Source: Nymphaea colorata (taxonomy: Eukaryota > Streptophyta > Magnoliopsida > Nymphaeales > Nymphaeaceae). Taken from it: DNA of 64,000 nucleotides. Each line of letters starts with the position of its first letter. Position 1 is the stretch's first letter. The notes beneath the pieces were generated by a model. The model saw only the letters and a list, made by a program, of their open reading frames with translations. It was not told the origin of the DNA and ran no database searches. The DNA is taken from the NCBI RefSeq assembly GCF_008831285.2, contig NC_045138.2, positions 14,148,571 to 14,212,570 on the forward strand, in the 5' to 3' direction. The position numbers and the translations under genes were made by a program. This document shows positions 41,701 through 55,187 of this stretch, piece by piece.

Positions 41701-43913
41701 CCATTAAAGGGTCCAAACATGTGCTGTTTCCATATTTGCCACTCCCTGTAACCTTCGCTCTCCTTTGAATTAAATATTTTAGAGAGGCGAAGTGCATATA
41801 CATCTGCCAAAGAATTAAAGTGTGAAACATAGTTGCTGATAATTTCTTCCTTCAATGAACTCAGAAGATGAAGAAGTGCTTCAGCTGCATCCTGTAGATG
41901 AGGTCATAACTTCACTGATGAAGAGACAAGCAGCCAAAAAAGTCATAAACAACTCCAAAACAAAAAATACTGTAAGCAGAATCACCTGCTGCCTTGTTAA
42001 GTCAAAGCTTGTAACGTAGAGCTCCAGGGCATGCATAACCCTTCGTGGACTAGCAACTACCCTTTCATCTCGAAGGGCTGACAAATCTACAGTAGAAGAG
42101 GACAACAATATTTGCACAAAAATCTCATGAGAATTGCAGATAAAGGAGTTAGCATAACTGCTATTGTGGCCTCAGTTTCTCGGCATACTTCAAAACTGCG
42201 GTGAAGTATCAGGAATGTCAAAATGGTGCAAAATCATGGATATACCAAGAAAAACCAGGAAGAGACTCAAGCCTATGGAAAAATCATGATCTGACATTGT
42301 CACAAATATCGGCAAGATTTTCAAAAGATCATGAATTATATTACCGGAAAAATTAAAAAAAAAGAATAAAAATTCATCGCAATCTTGTGCAAAAAAATTG
42401 CCAATTTCAATTTCACACAACCTTTTTAAAGAATTATTCGTAACATTATTTTAAACTTTTCTATTTCGTAGAAATCTGATAATTACATGTTTTTTCCATT
42501 GCCTTTTAATATTTTAAATTTTTTGAACAAGAAAATTTCTACTCTAACATCCAAGAAAAAACTCCCCCATAAGAACCCGATAGCTGTATCTGTGACTACG
42601 TGAAAAATCTTAAATAGTATCTGAAATACACGTTAAGACAAATCAGAAATAGTAAAAGATAAAAGGAACGAGAGAGAATAATCAACAAAAGACCTACCAA
42701 ACTCAAGAACAAGTTAACACCATGTTGGTGTAAAAGGCAAGATGATAACCCAACTCTTCGGCAGGTTGAAAAGACAATAAAGCTTGGGGCGTTTGTGAAA
42801 ACTTCTCGGCATGAGGTACACTTTTGACTTGTACTCAAAATGTAGGTGCTAGTCTGAAAGTACCCAAAATAACTGCCATTTCACATTTAGCTACACGGTC
42901 CAAAATAAATAGAAAATGTAGGATAAACCAACTTGTTTTTGAGCGCTCAAAAAGAAACAAGCAAACAAATAGTATTTTGATTTAAAACGATTTCATCCTA
43001 GCTCCTTGACTAACTAGACAACCATTACTGCAAATACGTCGCTTTATTCCCAGTTGTAGTTAAGTATCAAACCTGAAGTTTCGGGTTCTGGTTAAAGGGG
43101 GTTTATCTATAATCTTATACAACAAATGGATTTTTTTGTCCTTTTATTGCTACCTTCTAAAACTCGAAAAAAGAAAAATACAAACAATAAAATGTTCGTA
43201 ACTTCCAATTTTGGCGGTTAATGCAAGGAAAAAGAGCTGCATAATGAGATGCCATGGCAGTCCAATTACCATTCAGTAGTGCAAGCAAGGCAGAAGTAAG
43301 GGGCATGCTATTAAGCCGTTCTTCCATCGATGGATCATCTCCGTCGACAAGATTTTGAAGGAAATTGTAGAAGGGATCACAACTAGCGAAAGACTGCATC
43401 AAAATTCAATAGCTCAATCCTCAACCAAGCAAATGGATTAAACAATTTTATCAAAGCGTTCAAACCAATGTCCACTCCCCCACATCAGTAAGTTTACTTC
43501 ACCCAAAACTCTTGGCCAAGAATCGTCATGCCCAAGTGAACCCCAAGAAGCAACCTCAAAACATTCATTCGGAAACCCAAAATGTGCCGGAAAAAGAATC
43601 CCCAAGGAAGAAATCAGCAGAAACGTTTCACCTGCAAAACCACATTGAGGAAGCAATTGTTCCCGAGATTCTGCAATCCCGGCACCAATTTCGAACCCCC
43701 GCTAGAATCTGACTTCTCGGCCGAGATGAACGCCGAAATCCGGGGAAAGCTTATGAGATTTCCATCCTTTAACATCAATAAAACACTAGCAATCCCCACG
43801 CCAAGAATCCCAGACAATTGAGCGACCGAGAACCCTCTGAGAGGGCGAGGTAAGAGGCGCCCATGCCTGAAATCGTGCAATAGATGGTTCAGAGTCACTG
43901 GATGGATCCCCAT
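38748..43913 (-). CDS. UBP27: Ubiquitin carboxyl-terminal hydrolase, UBP27-like, membrane-anchored
   Basis: Eleven exons read on the minus strand: 43913-43632, 43393-43270, 42086-41986, 41891-41658, 41325-41257, 41152-41021, 40869-40732, 40633-40571, 40481-40304, 40224-40103 and 39047-38748. All joins keep frame and use GT/AG sites, giving 580 aa. The Cys box GLQNLGNNCFLN holds catalytic Cys87. QQDAAEALLHL follows in exons 3-4. A CxxC pair (YQCGRCC) sits in exon 6. The His box SGSGHFTVYR holds His511, and WFKISD places the third catalytic Asp at 546. USP-family enzymes remove ubiquitin from proteins. An N-terminal hydrophobic stretch at about residues 28-47, after a basic Arg-rich segment, matches plant UBP27, which is reported at the mitochondrial outer membrane; location here is inferred. 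Start ATG at 43913 was chosen because it puts the membrane segment near the N terminus; the frame is open to 44048. The largest introns are intron 2 (1183 bp) and intron 10 (1055 bp). Confidence 0.9.
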
Positions 43914-46900
43914 AGCCGCCGGAAACGAGAAACCCTTCCACGTCGGAGTCCTCGGTGGAACCCAGAAAACATATATTATAAGACGTGAGCTACACCCAAG
44001 AAACCCCTCCGCCTCCGAAAGATGCAATCCATCAGAACGGCTTTTCAATGCCCCGATTGCCGCTAAAATCCTCCCGCTTTCCCTCCCTTTTTGTAAAATG
44101 CAAAATCTATGCCACGATTACTTGCACTATAGTGGTAAATGTATCGTAAGGTTTTAAGTATGACGTAAAATTAGCGAGTTCCATAATCGTGAATATATGG
44201 TGCTGCAAAATAGTCCACAAATCATGTCGATTAATATTTTACACATGAATGAGGTAAATAATTAATAAACGAAATGATAAATGAATTTAAATATGTTGGA
44301 CGTTGTATGTTGTTAGATGATTCAAAATAAAAAATTTACCTTTAAAAAAAAGTCAGCATAACAATATGAATATATGATGGTGTTCTTAGCAACGTTTTAT
44401 GATAATTATAATAATTCAGCAATTATCATGCACCAGGCAGATCTATACTTATATTCATGCACGCTGAAACCACAAAAAATGTGGCTGATCTGCATGGGTA
44501 TACTAAATGCAAAAATATATTTTCAAGTCTCTTTTATTATTTCTTCTCTTTTTTTAGGGTGATAAGCAAGGCTTATGATCTTTTGTTTCAATAAAACCGG
44601 AAGGGCGCCGACATTTTTTCTATCTTTCGGGTTCTCAACTGCATGAAGACCTACTACATCTTTCAACCTAAATATTGAAATCATACCTTTAGTGGTCCAA
44701 GAAAATCACTCCATAAAAATCGAACATCGAGACCTAGGTGGGGTTCAACATACCTTTCAATCGAACAAGCGATGTGCTTTCTATGAGCCTGCTTGTCTGA
44801 TCAGCTATGCTACGCTCCTTGAAGCAAGTCTCTTTTCCTCTTTAAAATTTATCAATGTAAAGATGATGGTTGAAGAAAAAGATAAAACAAGAGAGAGAAC
44901 AAGGGAAAAATGGATTAAATCCACTCCAAGTTTTTTTTTTCTTCTCCGTTTAGGCAAATGAACCATTTTCAAAGAGGAGTATACATGGAGAAAGAACTGA
45001 AATGTTACTAAAAGATCATGACAAGGTGAGCATGATTTTTGGGATATCATTCACCTTACTTTCAGATGTGAAAAGAGCAATCAAGGACCACTTCTTGGTG
45101 AAAAGCGTTCGATAGACTTTTCTTTTCTTCTTTTAGGAAAAACTACCAAACGATATCTGACATTTGAGCAAATACCAAATTTCCGCTTAGTCGACAACAT
45201 AAAATTTTCAAACAAATTTTTAAAAAACCATCTAATGATTAAAATAAAATTCATTTTTCACATAAAATGCCAAACTACACCTCTTAAAGAATCACTCTCC
45301 CCTTAGCCGACAAAATATAAAGAAAAATATTTTACTATTTGGTATAAAATATTAATATGTTTTATCACATGAATGTTTGAAAATTTATTTCAGAAGTTGA
45401 GTGTGTATTATGTTAACCTTTAAAAATTGAGTAGTGATGTGCTATTTAAAAATTGGTATTTTCATTTGTAGTTTTATTAATCTAAAACCATCAAAGATCA
45501 TTGGAAAATGCATTGATTCATAGGATACCGGACAAAAAATGCTTTGTTTATTACTAGGCATTTAGGATAGAACACTCGCAGATTGTTTCTAATGTCAAAC
45601 ATGTCTTAAAAGGTATAATAAATACATAAGAGAATGCCTTGAAAACATGACATTCAATCACCGACCCTTCCTTGAGTGTTGTTTCAGTAATGCTATAATT
45701 GAAACAAGATGTGCAGGTGTAGGATACTCAGTCGAGCCATTCAAACACGCCACAGCTAAAATGTGGCACCAAATGTTTGGGAGTAAAGAGTTTCCCATGG
45801 ACGGACGAGATAAGGCACCAAATGGTGATTAATATACTAATCAACAATTAAATGATTGATGGCTCTATGAAGCCTAATAATAAAGACAATAACAATTATT
45901 GCTATTATCTTCAGACACTCCATCAATCCAGTTAAACACTATGTTACCTTGCTTGAAATTGTTCAAAGCAGTGTTTTAAATCTTGACATGAATCTCCTAA
46001 CTTATTGGAACATAAAATCCTGTATTATTAATGTAAATAATTTATTGGATTTCCATATGTAAAAGGAAAAATTAAAGATAATTAAACTTAACTTCATGTG
46101 TGGTTACTGGGCTCTTTATCCTTTGGACTTCTCATTTTAGGCAATATGTAGACATGATTATTTAGTTTGTTAACTATTGGATAGTTGTAAATGTTGAGTA
46201 TATATTGACTTTAATGTTTTTTTTTTTTTATCGAGTGGTTTCTCGTTGATATACTGAAACTTGCAACTTAGGTATGTTGAAAGATGCAATTATAAAGAGG
46301 CTTAGCTATTATAAAGGTCTTCATATTTAATAATACATTTAGTAATAATAATAACAATAATAATATAAGAAAAAGAAGAAGAAACAATTTAAGTATTTTA
46401 ATTGAGTGGGCCTGCCAAATTTGCAGGCTTTGATGTTTGACCAACAAGTTGGAGGGAAAAGAGAAGCAAAAAGGGAAAATCAATTAGAAAAAGGAAATCC
46501 ACATTCAAGGATAGAAAGGATGAAAAGGATAGCAACCCAACCTGGCATCATTGCGGTTATCTCTCTCGCTTCTGGAGAACTTCAATGAATTTTGTAGTTC
46601 TCGCTTGCCAATTTGCAGCAGGTATCTGCGAGAGATAGAGATGAGCGAAAGGTGCGATCGAAATAAATGTATTTCAAAACATAAAATTTCAATGATTTTG
46701 ATTGCGAGCATCATCCAAGTAGTTCTTCAAGATTTCATTAATGAGGACATATATATAATCCTTAGATGTGTCTTTCGTAAGAGAGTAACTACATCATTAA
46801 AAGAAAAAAAATTACTTTCTAAAAGGTTATCTTGCGTTAATGAAGCAAATCCTAGAGTTTCATCATACCTATTGAAGCCTGGCGTCAAAGTTACTTTCTG

Positions 46901-47320
46901 AAACAGGAAAAGTAGATACTAACTCTGTGCATCGAGTAAGAATGACAAAATAGTTACAATTATATATATATTTTCACCTGAAATCTCATAAGAATTGGAA
47001 AAGTTCTCTCATTTTTCTCAGAAAACTTTTAGTTTTGTTCCTGGCTAAGAATGAAGAAACCCATTTCACTTCTTTCTGGGCACCTTTTTGGGGAAGAAGG
47101 GAAACATTTTGTCGCTGTCGCCATATATTGCACGATGGTTTGCTGCCCAGAAAGCAATTGGTGAAAGTGAAACCCACCTTAATTTTTCTTTTATTAAGCA
47201 ATTTTTGGGCCTTATTTTTACTGTTTTTGCTGGTTGGTAGCTAAAAGTTCCTTGGAACGGGTCAGGGGTGCAAAAAGATTCATATAAAGTCCGGAAGAAG
47301 AGTCAAAGATCACCAGGACA
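43914..47320. other. Intergenic between divergent UBP27-like and RING-CH genes
   Basis: 3.4 kb that should include both promoters, since the genes diverge. The first 180 bp upstream of the UBP27-like start are GC-richer and open on the minus strand, consistent with a 5' leader. The rest is AT-rich with homopolymers (T run near 46219) and a TAA/TTA-rich patch (46325-46385). I recognise no exons, RNA genes or transposon ends. Confidence 0.5.
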
Positions 47321-48142
47321 ATGGGTTCTGGTGATCATTGCTCCAACCACAGTGAGTCGTATGCAGCAGAGGAAGAAGAAGATGCAGAAGAGGAAGAAAG
47401 CACTTTGGTTGAGTGCAGAATCTGTCAAGAGGAGGAAGACAGACTGAACCTTGAAGTCCCTTGTGGCTGTTCTGGAAGCGTGAAGGTTCCCAGTACTACC
47501 CATTCATCTTCTGTTCTTCTTCCTTTTCTCTTTTTCTGATCGTCTCCTTTTTCTGTATATCGGGTTTTGATCTCTATGTAACAGTACGCACACAGGAAGT
47601 GTGTCCAAACATGGTGCAACGCGAAAGGTAACACCGTCTGTGAAGTTTGTTGTCAGGTAATGTTCTCAAAACTGAAGGCAGAGTACTTTGCAGCATATAT
47701 GTTCATTCCACACATTCCTGTGCATTTTGTTCACGTTCATATACGTAGTGCTTTAATTTTATTTCCTCTGTTTTGTACTGATAGCCATATCGGAGTGGAT
47801 ACACTGCAAATCTTCATCTTGGTCAGGAAGGAAGACACATTTCACTCGACATCAGGTCTGCTTTCTTAATGCCCTGGTTCCTTTTCTGCCACCATTGAGA
47901 GTTCTACTCAATTTTCATCTTCAACATCTTGTTCATGTCACACCATCATCATCTTGGATATGATTGTTCATTTGCTCTGATCATTACGTTGACAGTGATG
48001 AGTATGGCGGTGAAATGCTATCGAACGAGGATGACGAGGAACACTTTGAGAGAGACTATCGTAAAGCTGCTACTGGTTGTCGCTCAGCTGCTATCATGGT
48101 ATGTTACTTCTCAGTATAACCATTCTCCTTCTTTCTCCAAGG

Positions 48143-48212
<70 letters not shown>

Positions 48213-49369
48213 GAGAGAGAGATCCTAGCTTTCAAACCCAAATGAAAAAGTACCAATCGAAATCATGAGAAAAGAAAGGGCAGGGAATAAATAATAAAGG
48301 GAAGATAACCATTGGAGGAGGGGAAGAAGAAGGGTCCATGTGTCAGACTCTAGTGGATTGCCACATTAACCCACTACACAACCAGGCACTGGCAAACTGT
48401 TTAGCAGCAGCTTTTTATGCATGCTATTTTGAATTGTATGGAAGTTGGAAGGCAGGGTGGAAGAGTTGGAAAGAAACTTAATATCATAACAAACAAATTT
48501 GGAGGACCCAGTCTGCTGTATCACTGCAAAAAGCTTTTTCACCTAACCCCAATTAATAATGCAGCAGAATAAAGGTACTTTCTGTTGGGGGGCTTACTAT
48601 ATAAAGTGAAAGTCAGAGCCAACTGAGCTTTGAGTCAAATTTTTGAGTATCCTAAGTCCATTTACCTATGTTTCTTGATCTTCTGAAGGATTACATTTAA
48701 TACAGCTGCAAAGTGCAAACTAAAAGGCTACTCTACTTGGGGGATTGGCATGAGAAAATAGGAAGAAATGAGAACAGACAGCATCCTATGCTCTCTCTCT
48801 CTCTCTCTTGTTGTCAATATAGATAATGGCTAATCTTATGCTTAATTTGCTGTGCTTTTTCGCAGTTGATGGCTGTGCTGCTTCTCCGTCATGCTTTAAC
48901 TGTAGCGGCAGAACATTCACGAGGTGACTCTGCACTCTTCTGCATAGTAAGCAATGCGTACCTCCTTCATTAATGGGGCTACTTTAGATTCATTAGTCTT
49001 GATCCGGATTTAGTTGCAAATGAACTCAGTATGGTAACAGATTTGCTGCTTTTGATTGTTTCAAACCTTTTTCTTGTGCAGCTTGTTCTAGTTAGGGCCG
49101 CTGGCTTTCTGCTTCCTTGCTACTTAATGGCCAGAGCGATCAACATCTTGCAGTATAGGCGACGACAGAGGGTGAGTGATGCTTGAATCTCCATGATGCG
49201 CTTTGCTAAGTAGTTAAACTCGCATAACTTTGGCTATTTCATGTGGCTGTAAAAGAACGAGGAAGGAGTGATGGCAGCAGCATTGTCCATGGCCATGAGG
49301 GCAGGCCATGCTCGTGTGGCTCGCAATGAACCTTCTGCACACAATCTATTGTTACAGCTAGAACCTTGA
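47321..49369 (+). CDS. RING-CH (RINGv) E3 ligase-like membrane protein with DUF3675
   Basis: Seven exons: 47321-47485, 47585-47656, 47785-47855, 47996-48098, 48866-48946, 49082-49171 and 49256-49369. All have GT/AG junctions and an intact frame, giving 231 aa from ATG 47321. After an acidic N terminus (residues 17-26) comes a C4HC3 RING variant: Cys32, Cys35, Cys48, Cys50, His58, Cys61, Cys74 and Cys77, with the WC typical of the fold at 65-66. The following YRSGYTANL and ERDYRKAATGCRSAAI stretches, then two hydrophobic segments (AIMLMAVLLLRHALTV and ILVLVRAAGFLLPCYLMA), match the plant RINGv plus DUF3675 arrangement. Such proteins (MARCH-like, PIT1-like) are expected to act as membrane-bound ubiquitin E3 ligases; substrate unknown. 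Intron 4 (767 bp) holds a long GA microsatellite. The last acceptor (gtaaaag/AAC) is weak but keeps frame to the stop. Confidence 0.9.
48145..48222. repeat. (GA)n microsatellite in an intron
   Basis: Nearly pure GA dinucleotides, with three single-base interruptions, 46 bp after the exon-4 donor of the RING-CH gene. Open frames through it are artefacts. Confidence 0.95.
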
Positions 49370-50544
49370 CGGTGCATGATACCGGTCAAGCCATTCCATG
49401 ATCCAAGTGAATGAATACAAGTTTCTGTTGTTTGCAAAATGATATGGCACATACTGTCCCATTCGTTTCGTTTTCGGTGTTTCGCAGCCTAAGTATAGAA
49501 TTGTAGATGGCAGTCAGAAGTTTCTTGTGTCCAAGACTTCCAGCAACTAAATTTGATCACTTTTGTGCTTCTTCCATTTCATCCCTGATTTACAGGTACC
49601 AACGGATCCCTGCTTCATTCCTACTGACAAATTCATCGGTGCACTTCACTCAAATGCTTCACATTAGACCTTAAGATTTAAATTTGTTAAGGAGAACACT
49701 TTTCTTTTCTTTAAATGAAATGGCATTTGCTCTTTGAAATGAAAATGAAGTTTTATAATGTTATGCGCACAAGTATTTTTAAATGGTACATGCGTAAAGC
49801 AACATCACAAGAATATTGCCAAAGTAACAAAACGAATGAACTTGGCTCACCATGCACCCTCTGAGAAGTAACCATGGCGGGGTTGGGACTTGATTCAGGT
49901 TGCTCTGCATCTCAGCAGTCAACATCCTTTACGACTTCTTTTTCAGGTCTACAAACACACGCCGGCGGTAGGGTTAGGACTTGGCATATGCCACACACGA
50001 AAGCACAACCATGCACTACTCTTGAAGAGCATGCAACCAGTTTCTTTCTCTACCTGTAAGAATGTCAATCGATCAGATCAGTTGTCTTGATTTGTTTAAT
50101 ATGCATGCCAGTGTATCATAACCATATACCACCTTGATATAGTGTGGTTAGTAAACCGATCCTGATCCTGATCCATACAAATTTAAGTTTCAAAAACAAA
50201 AAGAAATTTTAAATCGTATGTAAAAGGATTGGCATGACTTTCATATCATTTCCGAACAATTTTTAGGTTTATAAATTGTGAACCATTTTCCTTATCTGTT
50301 AATTCGAATAACTTATATGACAAGTTGAAGGTGACTAATCTTTTCAACATGGAAAATAGAATCATTAAAGTTATTCCGTCATTTTTCAATCTAGTGTGTA
50401 ATGCTTACATCGGCATAATAATATTACTTATTCACCAACTGAAAAGGCATCCACACAGAAACTCACAATGGCATGCACATATGCGACCTTACACGTGCTG
50501 GAGATCAATCGGCTTCTAGATGACCAGACGCACATGTTTATCAT

Positions 50545-50646
50545 GGTTTTATTGAAAATTCAGAATTAATAAAGGCAGAACCGCATCAATTTTTTGGTTT
50601 TATTGAAAATTCAGAATTAATAAAGGCAGAACCGCATCAATTTTTT
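50545..50646 (+). repeat. 51-bp perfect tandem duplication
   Basis: The unit ggttttattgaaaattcaga...ccgcatcaatttttt occurs twice in direct succession (50545 and 50596) with no mismatch seen. Perfect identity indicates a recent slippage or unequal-repair event, or an assembly stutter. Confidence 0.95.
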
Positions 50647-53600
50647 CTTTTAAATTTAGAAGAACATATTTAAAAAACAAAAAGAAAGAGTATGGTAGCA
50701 TAGTTGGTCAAACTAAAGGTTTATAAGAAGTTTGATTCATATGAGTACTACATATATAGTCTCAAGTGATAAGAATACAATAGTTAAGTTGAAGGGTGCA
50801 CCACTATCATTCCGCGACCATGATGCAGCTTAAGACCCCTAAAACAAGGGTGGTGGAGGTGTGAAGGGGGAGGCATCTTGGGCCAGTATCTGAGCTATTG
50901 TGTGATTGGCGTGGGCTATTGGCCATGGGTTAGGTCTAGCCGCATGTGGTTTTCATACCAAGCCTGAGTTAGTGCCTTATAATTACTCATTCTCTTAAGC
51001 GAGAGATCTTGGGTCAAAATTTTTTGGCTCCGTCACTGCCGTGAGCCCTCTTTTTTAGGTGGTGGGTTGTTAACTTCTTTCACCCTAAATTCATGACACA
51101 CTTATAAGTACACTTACATTATTAGATTGGGTCTATGACCAGAGTACTATAAAACAAATTTAATGAAAAGAGAGAGAGAGAGAGATAGATCAATATCATG
51201 CTTATAGCATTTTCTAAATTTAGACAACACACTCACTCGGTATTGAACTTTAGACCTCCTTCAACTCTAGGCTGTAAGCTAGCCAACCAAGCCAAATGCA
51301 CAGGATACCAGCTAGGTTGGTATATAAAATGAACTTGCAACTTTGGTTTCCTCATATTGATAAAGACAAGATTGGAGAGAAGATCAGGCGCTTGTTCAGA
51401 ATGAGCAAGACAATGGAATATCTGTGAGAAGGAGCGGATTTTACTCTCGGAGAAACTCAAGAAGAAAGAGAAAAGAGGGAGTAAAGAACGCAACAAAATT
51501 TCCGAGTCAGAAAGAAACGAGAAACATTCACATCTGTCCGTCATATTCTCTCCCTGATCTTTTACTTTAAACAATCATTAGAACCGTTTCAATCTTCTCT
51601 TCAGAAACCGATAAGAACACCAACTTTTTGGCACGCTCTCTGTTGACAAGTGTTTGAATACGTTCTGTTCGTGCCAAAATTTGAGCTAAACAAGCAACAG
51701 AAACCTATGCGATAAAGGAGCTAATACTGAAGACAAAAATGCAAAGGAACAAAAGGTAGTGAGAAACGAAACGGCTACTTATAAAGGAAGATGCGAACAT
51801 TCTTCCTTTCACTTAATAACTAAAAGGGACAAAAGCAGGAACTCTCGATTGGACATATTCATAATGGAAAAACAAAAATTAGAGTATGCAAAGCTTCAGA
51901 AAGGCTTCTCAGACGAGCTCGGCCGTAGGTGGCGAGTTCCCGATTCGAGTGGTATGAATATCATCCCTGAGGACACTTGTTATTTGGTTTTATGGCATGG
52001 AGTAAGCGGATGCGTGTATTATTTCCTCTAGTAAGAAATTTAAAAAGTATGGTGTGCAAATTTATAGTTGAAAGAGGATGAAAAATGGCATTGTCTATGT
52101 GCATCATGTTGAGTATTTGGTAGCTAATGCGAAAAATATGTTTGGTTCATGACCTCACTCTAAAATGAGGAACTTCATAGACAAGTTCCCTTTATTTTTA
52201 ATTTTTGTTAAAAAAGGAAACATATGTTTCGATGACATCATGTTTGAAAATGTACATAAAATAAATGATCAACTACTAAATGCTGAGTGAAATCATTCTT
52301 TTACAACAAGAACACAGAGTTTATTTCAAAAGCAAATTATTTTTTTGTCAAATGCCATCTTGAATACCAACCGGAAATACGAAGAAAATCTTTCTCGAGT
52401 GGCAGAAGAGTAACACTAAGGTGGACGTTATCGGTCAAAGGGTAGAAGAGTCCAGTGACTTGGTCAGATGGCCAAAATGGGGTGCAAGTTCGGGCCCAAA
52501 CTCCTACGTGCCCTGCGCAACCCCCGAAAATAACGGCCAAACCATTCGCACTCAACGAGACGACTGAGTCCGAGTGGCTAAGATCTGAAACGCAACGACT
52601 ACAATTTACCCCCAAGGAAACCAGAAAGTTACTTCTTTGCCATTCCTCGTCATAGGCGCCCCTTCCGTGTGTGGCTGAGGATTAAATTTATTTTACAAGC
52701 TTTTTGGTGAGATTGTTAATAAAATTTAAATTTAAGAATAAAATCTGAATTTGAATTTGATTAACATATAATCTAACGTTTTTTTCACTAAAAAGGAGGG
52801 AGAGAGGGAGCGGTGTACATGTAAATTTCACCAACTGTTGGTGTAATTGCATTAAACTTCAAAGGCACGCGCACCCTTTACTTTGATCCCTTTTCCTTTC
52901 TCCTTTTATTCGTTTTTGTTTGTATACAATTTATTTGAGGAGTGTATTCTCTTTTTGTATGTCATTGGTCTTTTTTTGGGGTTTTGTTGCAGGGGAATGA
53001 TTACCATTTAATTTCTCGTAATGCCTTTCCCATTTTAACCCCTCTATGTTTTCGTAAATATCAAAATAAATAAATAAGGTTAACTAGTAGCTATTATTTT
53101 CATGTACGAACATGAATTCGTGGAGTTAATAGCACAACATGATGCTATTTATGCCGTCATGCATGCCATGGTTGCATGATGGGTTGTCCTCAACCTCATG
53201 ATCATATTGTCATGCCACCGTTTATTTCACCCGATATTTTCATTCTAACGTGATATTCCTAATAGGGAGTTAATTCCTATGAGTGTTAAGTTTCTTGGAC
53301 TAAACATTAATATCGCATGACTCAAGTTAAAGAGTGAACCGTCTAAGTCCGGACACAACTCAAGACCCAAAAAATAAAGACATGAAAGACCTTTAACCTC
53401 TCGTGCATCCGAAGATAGCTTAGACTTTTGGTGATCTCTAAATTGATCCAAATCCATGCTTCTAAAGTCTAATCTACATGCTTAAGCGCACTCATAATTA
53501 GTTTTAAGCTACAGCCTTGTTATGGGGACATAAATGTCATTTCAAGATTCTGGAAAGCAGCAGTAAGACAACTCTTAATTGGCCATATATTTGAAGGAAG

Positions 53601-53647
53601 AGGCAAGAGGAGCCCTGTGTCATTTTGAGAGAAGGAATGCTTGGGCC

Positions 53648-53654
53648 TATTTAA
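53648..53654 (+). promoter_or_regulatory. Possible TATA box of the bHLH gene
   Basis: tatttaa, 55-61 bp before the ATG at 53709. This spacing would place transcription start about 25-35 bp before the ATG, giving a short leader. Supported by position and sequence only. Confidence 0.3.
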
Positions 53655-53708
53655 ACATCCTTCTCTTTCACAGTGAAGGTGAGAAGAAGGAAGCCCGGCA
53701 CCTGCTAC

Positions 53709-55023
53709 ATGTCGGATCCAGACCTCAACTCGGACCTGCTCCTCTGGGATCTGCAACAGTGGGGGGACTGCACCCTTGATTCTCCATGCGGAGAGATAGC
53801 CAAGCCCATGCCTCCCCTCTCCAACTCCAACAGCACGGCGACCCCAGAGTTTCATGGCTCCCCGGCACCGGAGAAGCTGTTCCTAAAGCGGACCGGCAGT
53901 GAGGTCCGGCCAAAGGAATCAGCAGTGAAGAGGATCAAATGCTCCAAGCCACCGGTAAGCGGGTCCGAGCATGAGGTCCACATCTTCACAGAGAGGGAGA
54001 GGAGGAAGAAGATGAGGAGCATGTTCTCCAATCTTCATGCCCTTCTTCCTCACTTGCCACCAAAGGTAACAAACACTTCTTCTTGGTTTACACAAATGAA
54101 TTTAAGTTTCAGGAGCCAAAAATTGAAACAGTAGCAGTTGTTGTTTAGCTTTTGACGACCTTTTCATTTAATAAGAAAAAGATCTGTAAAGCTTTTTGTC
54201 ACCTTCGTGCCGGGATATTTTTCCACAAGGCCTCCCATACAGTATCGTCACCACAATAGAGTTTCACCACAAGTTCGGGATGGATTGTTGTTGTTTCTCT
54301 AGGCCTGGGGCGCTGGAAATATAACTTCTAAGGCATGAAAAACAAACTGAACCATCCATCATTGATCAAGATCAATGATCCTTCAAGATGGGGATGTTGG
54401 TAGTGAAAGTCACTATTATATCTTGCCTATAATGGTTCCTTTTATTTGGTAGGAGTCATTTGTCTATGCCATCAAATTGCTAGGACGTCACAGATTTGGG
54501 AACATTCGTAGGGCAGAAGCCAAAGTTTGGTCTACTTCTACACAGCAAAGGAAACTTAGGGTTTATACTAATAAGTCCACAAACATTGATATATATGAGA
54601 AGGGTTGCAAAAGTTGGGAATATATATATGTGTGCACTGGAAAACCGCAAATGATAAGGGTTGCAAAACTCTGGCTCGCTATTTCAAGGCCTAAACATGC
54701 TTTGGCTTGAGACGTTTTGCTGGTTATCCCATCATTTATGAGCATAATATGGTTACAGTATGTCCAGTGATTGGTATCAATATTATAATTATTGCTATGC
54801 CTTAGGTTTCATGTTTCAAAAATTGAGAACCCATTTTTGTTCCTTGTAGCATTAGCCGCATCTTCTCCAAGAGAACCCATCTTTTATCAAGTAAGCCGTT
54901 ATATTTTCCTCTTCTGTGTTGTTGATGCTTCACAACTTGGTGTTGAGCAAATTCTCTTTGATGTCAATGTCATGTATAGCTCTCTCTCTCTCTCTCTGGT
55001 GGGCTCAACGCACAACCAGGCAG

Positions 55024-55054
<31 letters not shown>

Positions 55055-55154
55055 TTTGCAGTACTGAGGATATCTGTTTCCATTTTTGCGTTATCATCCT
55101 CAACAAGACTTGTCTTTTCTATCTAAACGCCCATCCTCCTGACCTGTCTGCCGT

Positions 55155-55187
<33 letters not shown>

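Larger units (their letters stand above)
49370..53708. other. Intergenic between RING-CH and bHLH genes
   Basis: 4.3 kb with no recognisable gene. It contains a perfect 51-bp tandem duplication (50545-50646), a GA tract (51171-51186), and a moderately GC-rich patch at 50810-51060 that reads like transposon-derived DNA but whose ends I could not define. A TATA-like element lies 55-60 bp before the bHLH start codon. Confidence 0.5.

Noticed and set aside
47283..47288. tataaa as TATA box of the RING-CH gene
   Set aside because: It lies only 33 bp before the start codon, leaving almost no leader; more likely part of the 5' leader.
48077..48268. Arg/Glu repeat protein from the GA tract
   Set aside because: Low-complexity translation of an intronic microsatellite.
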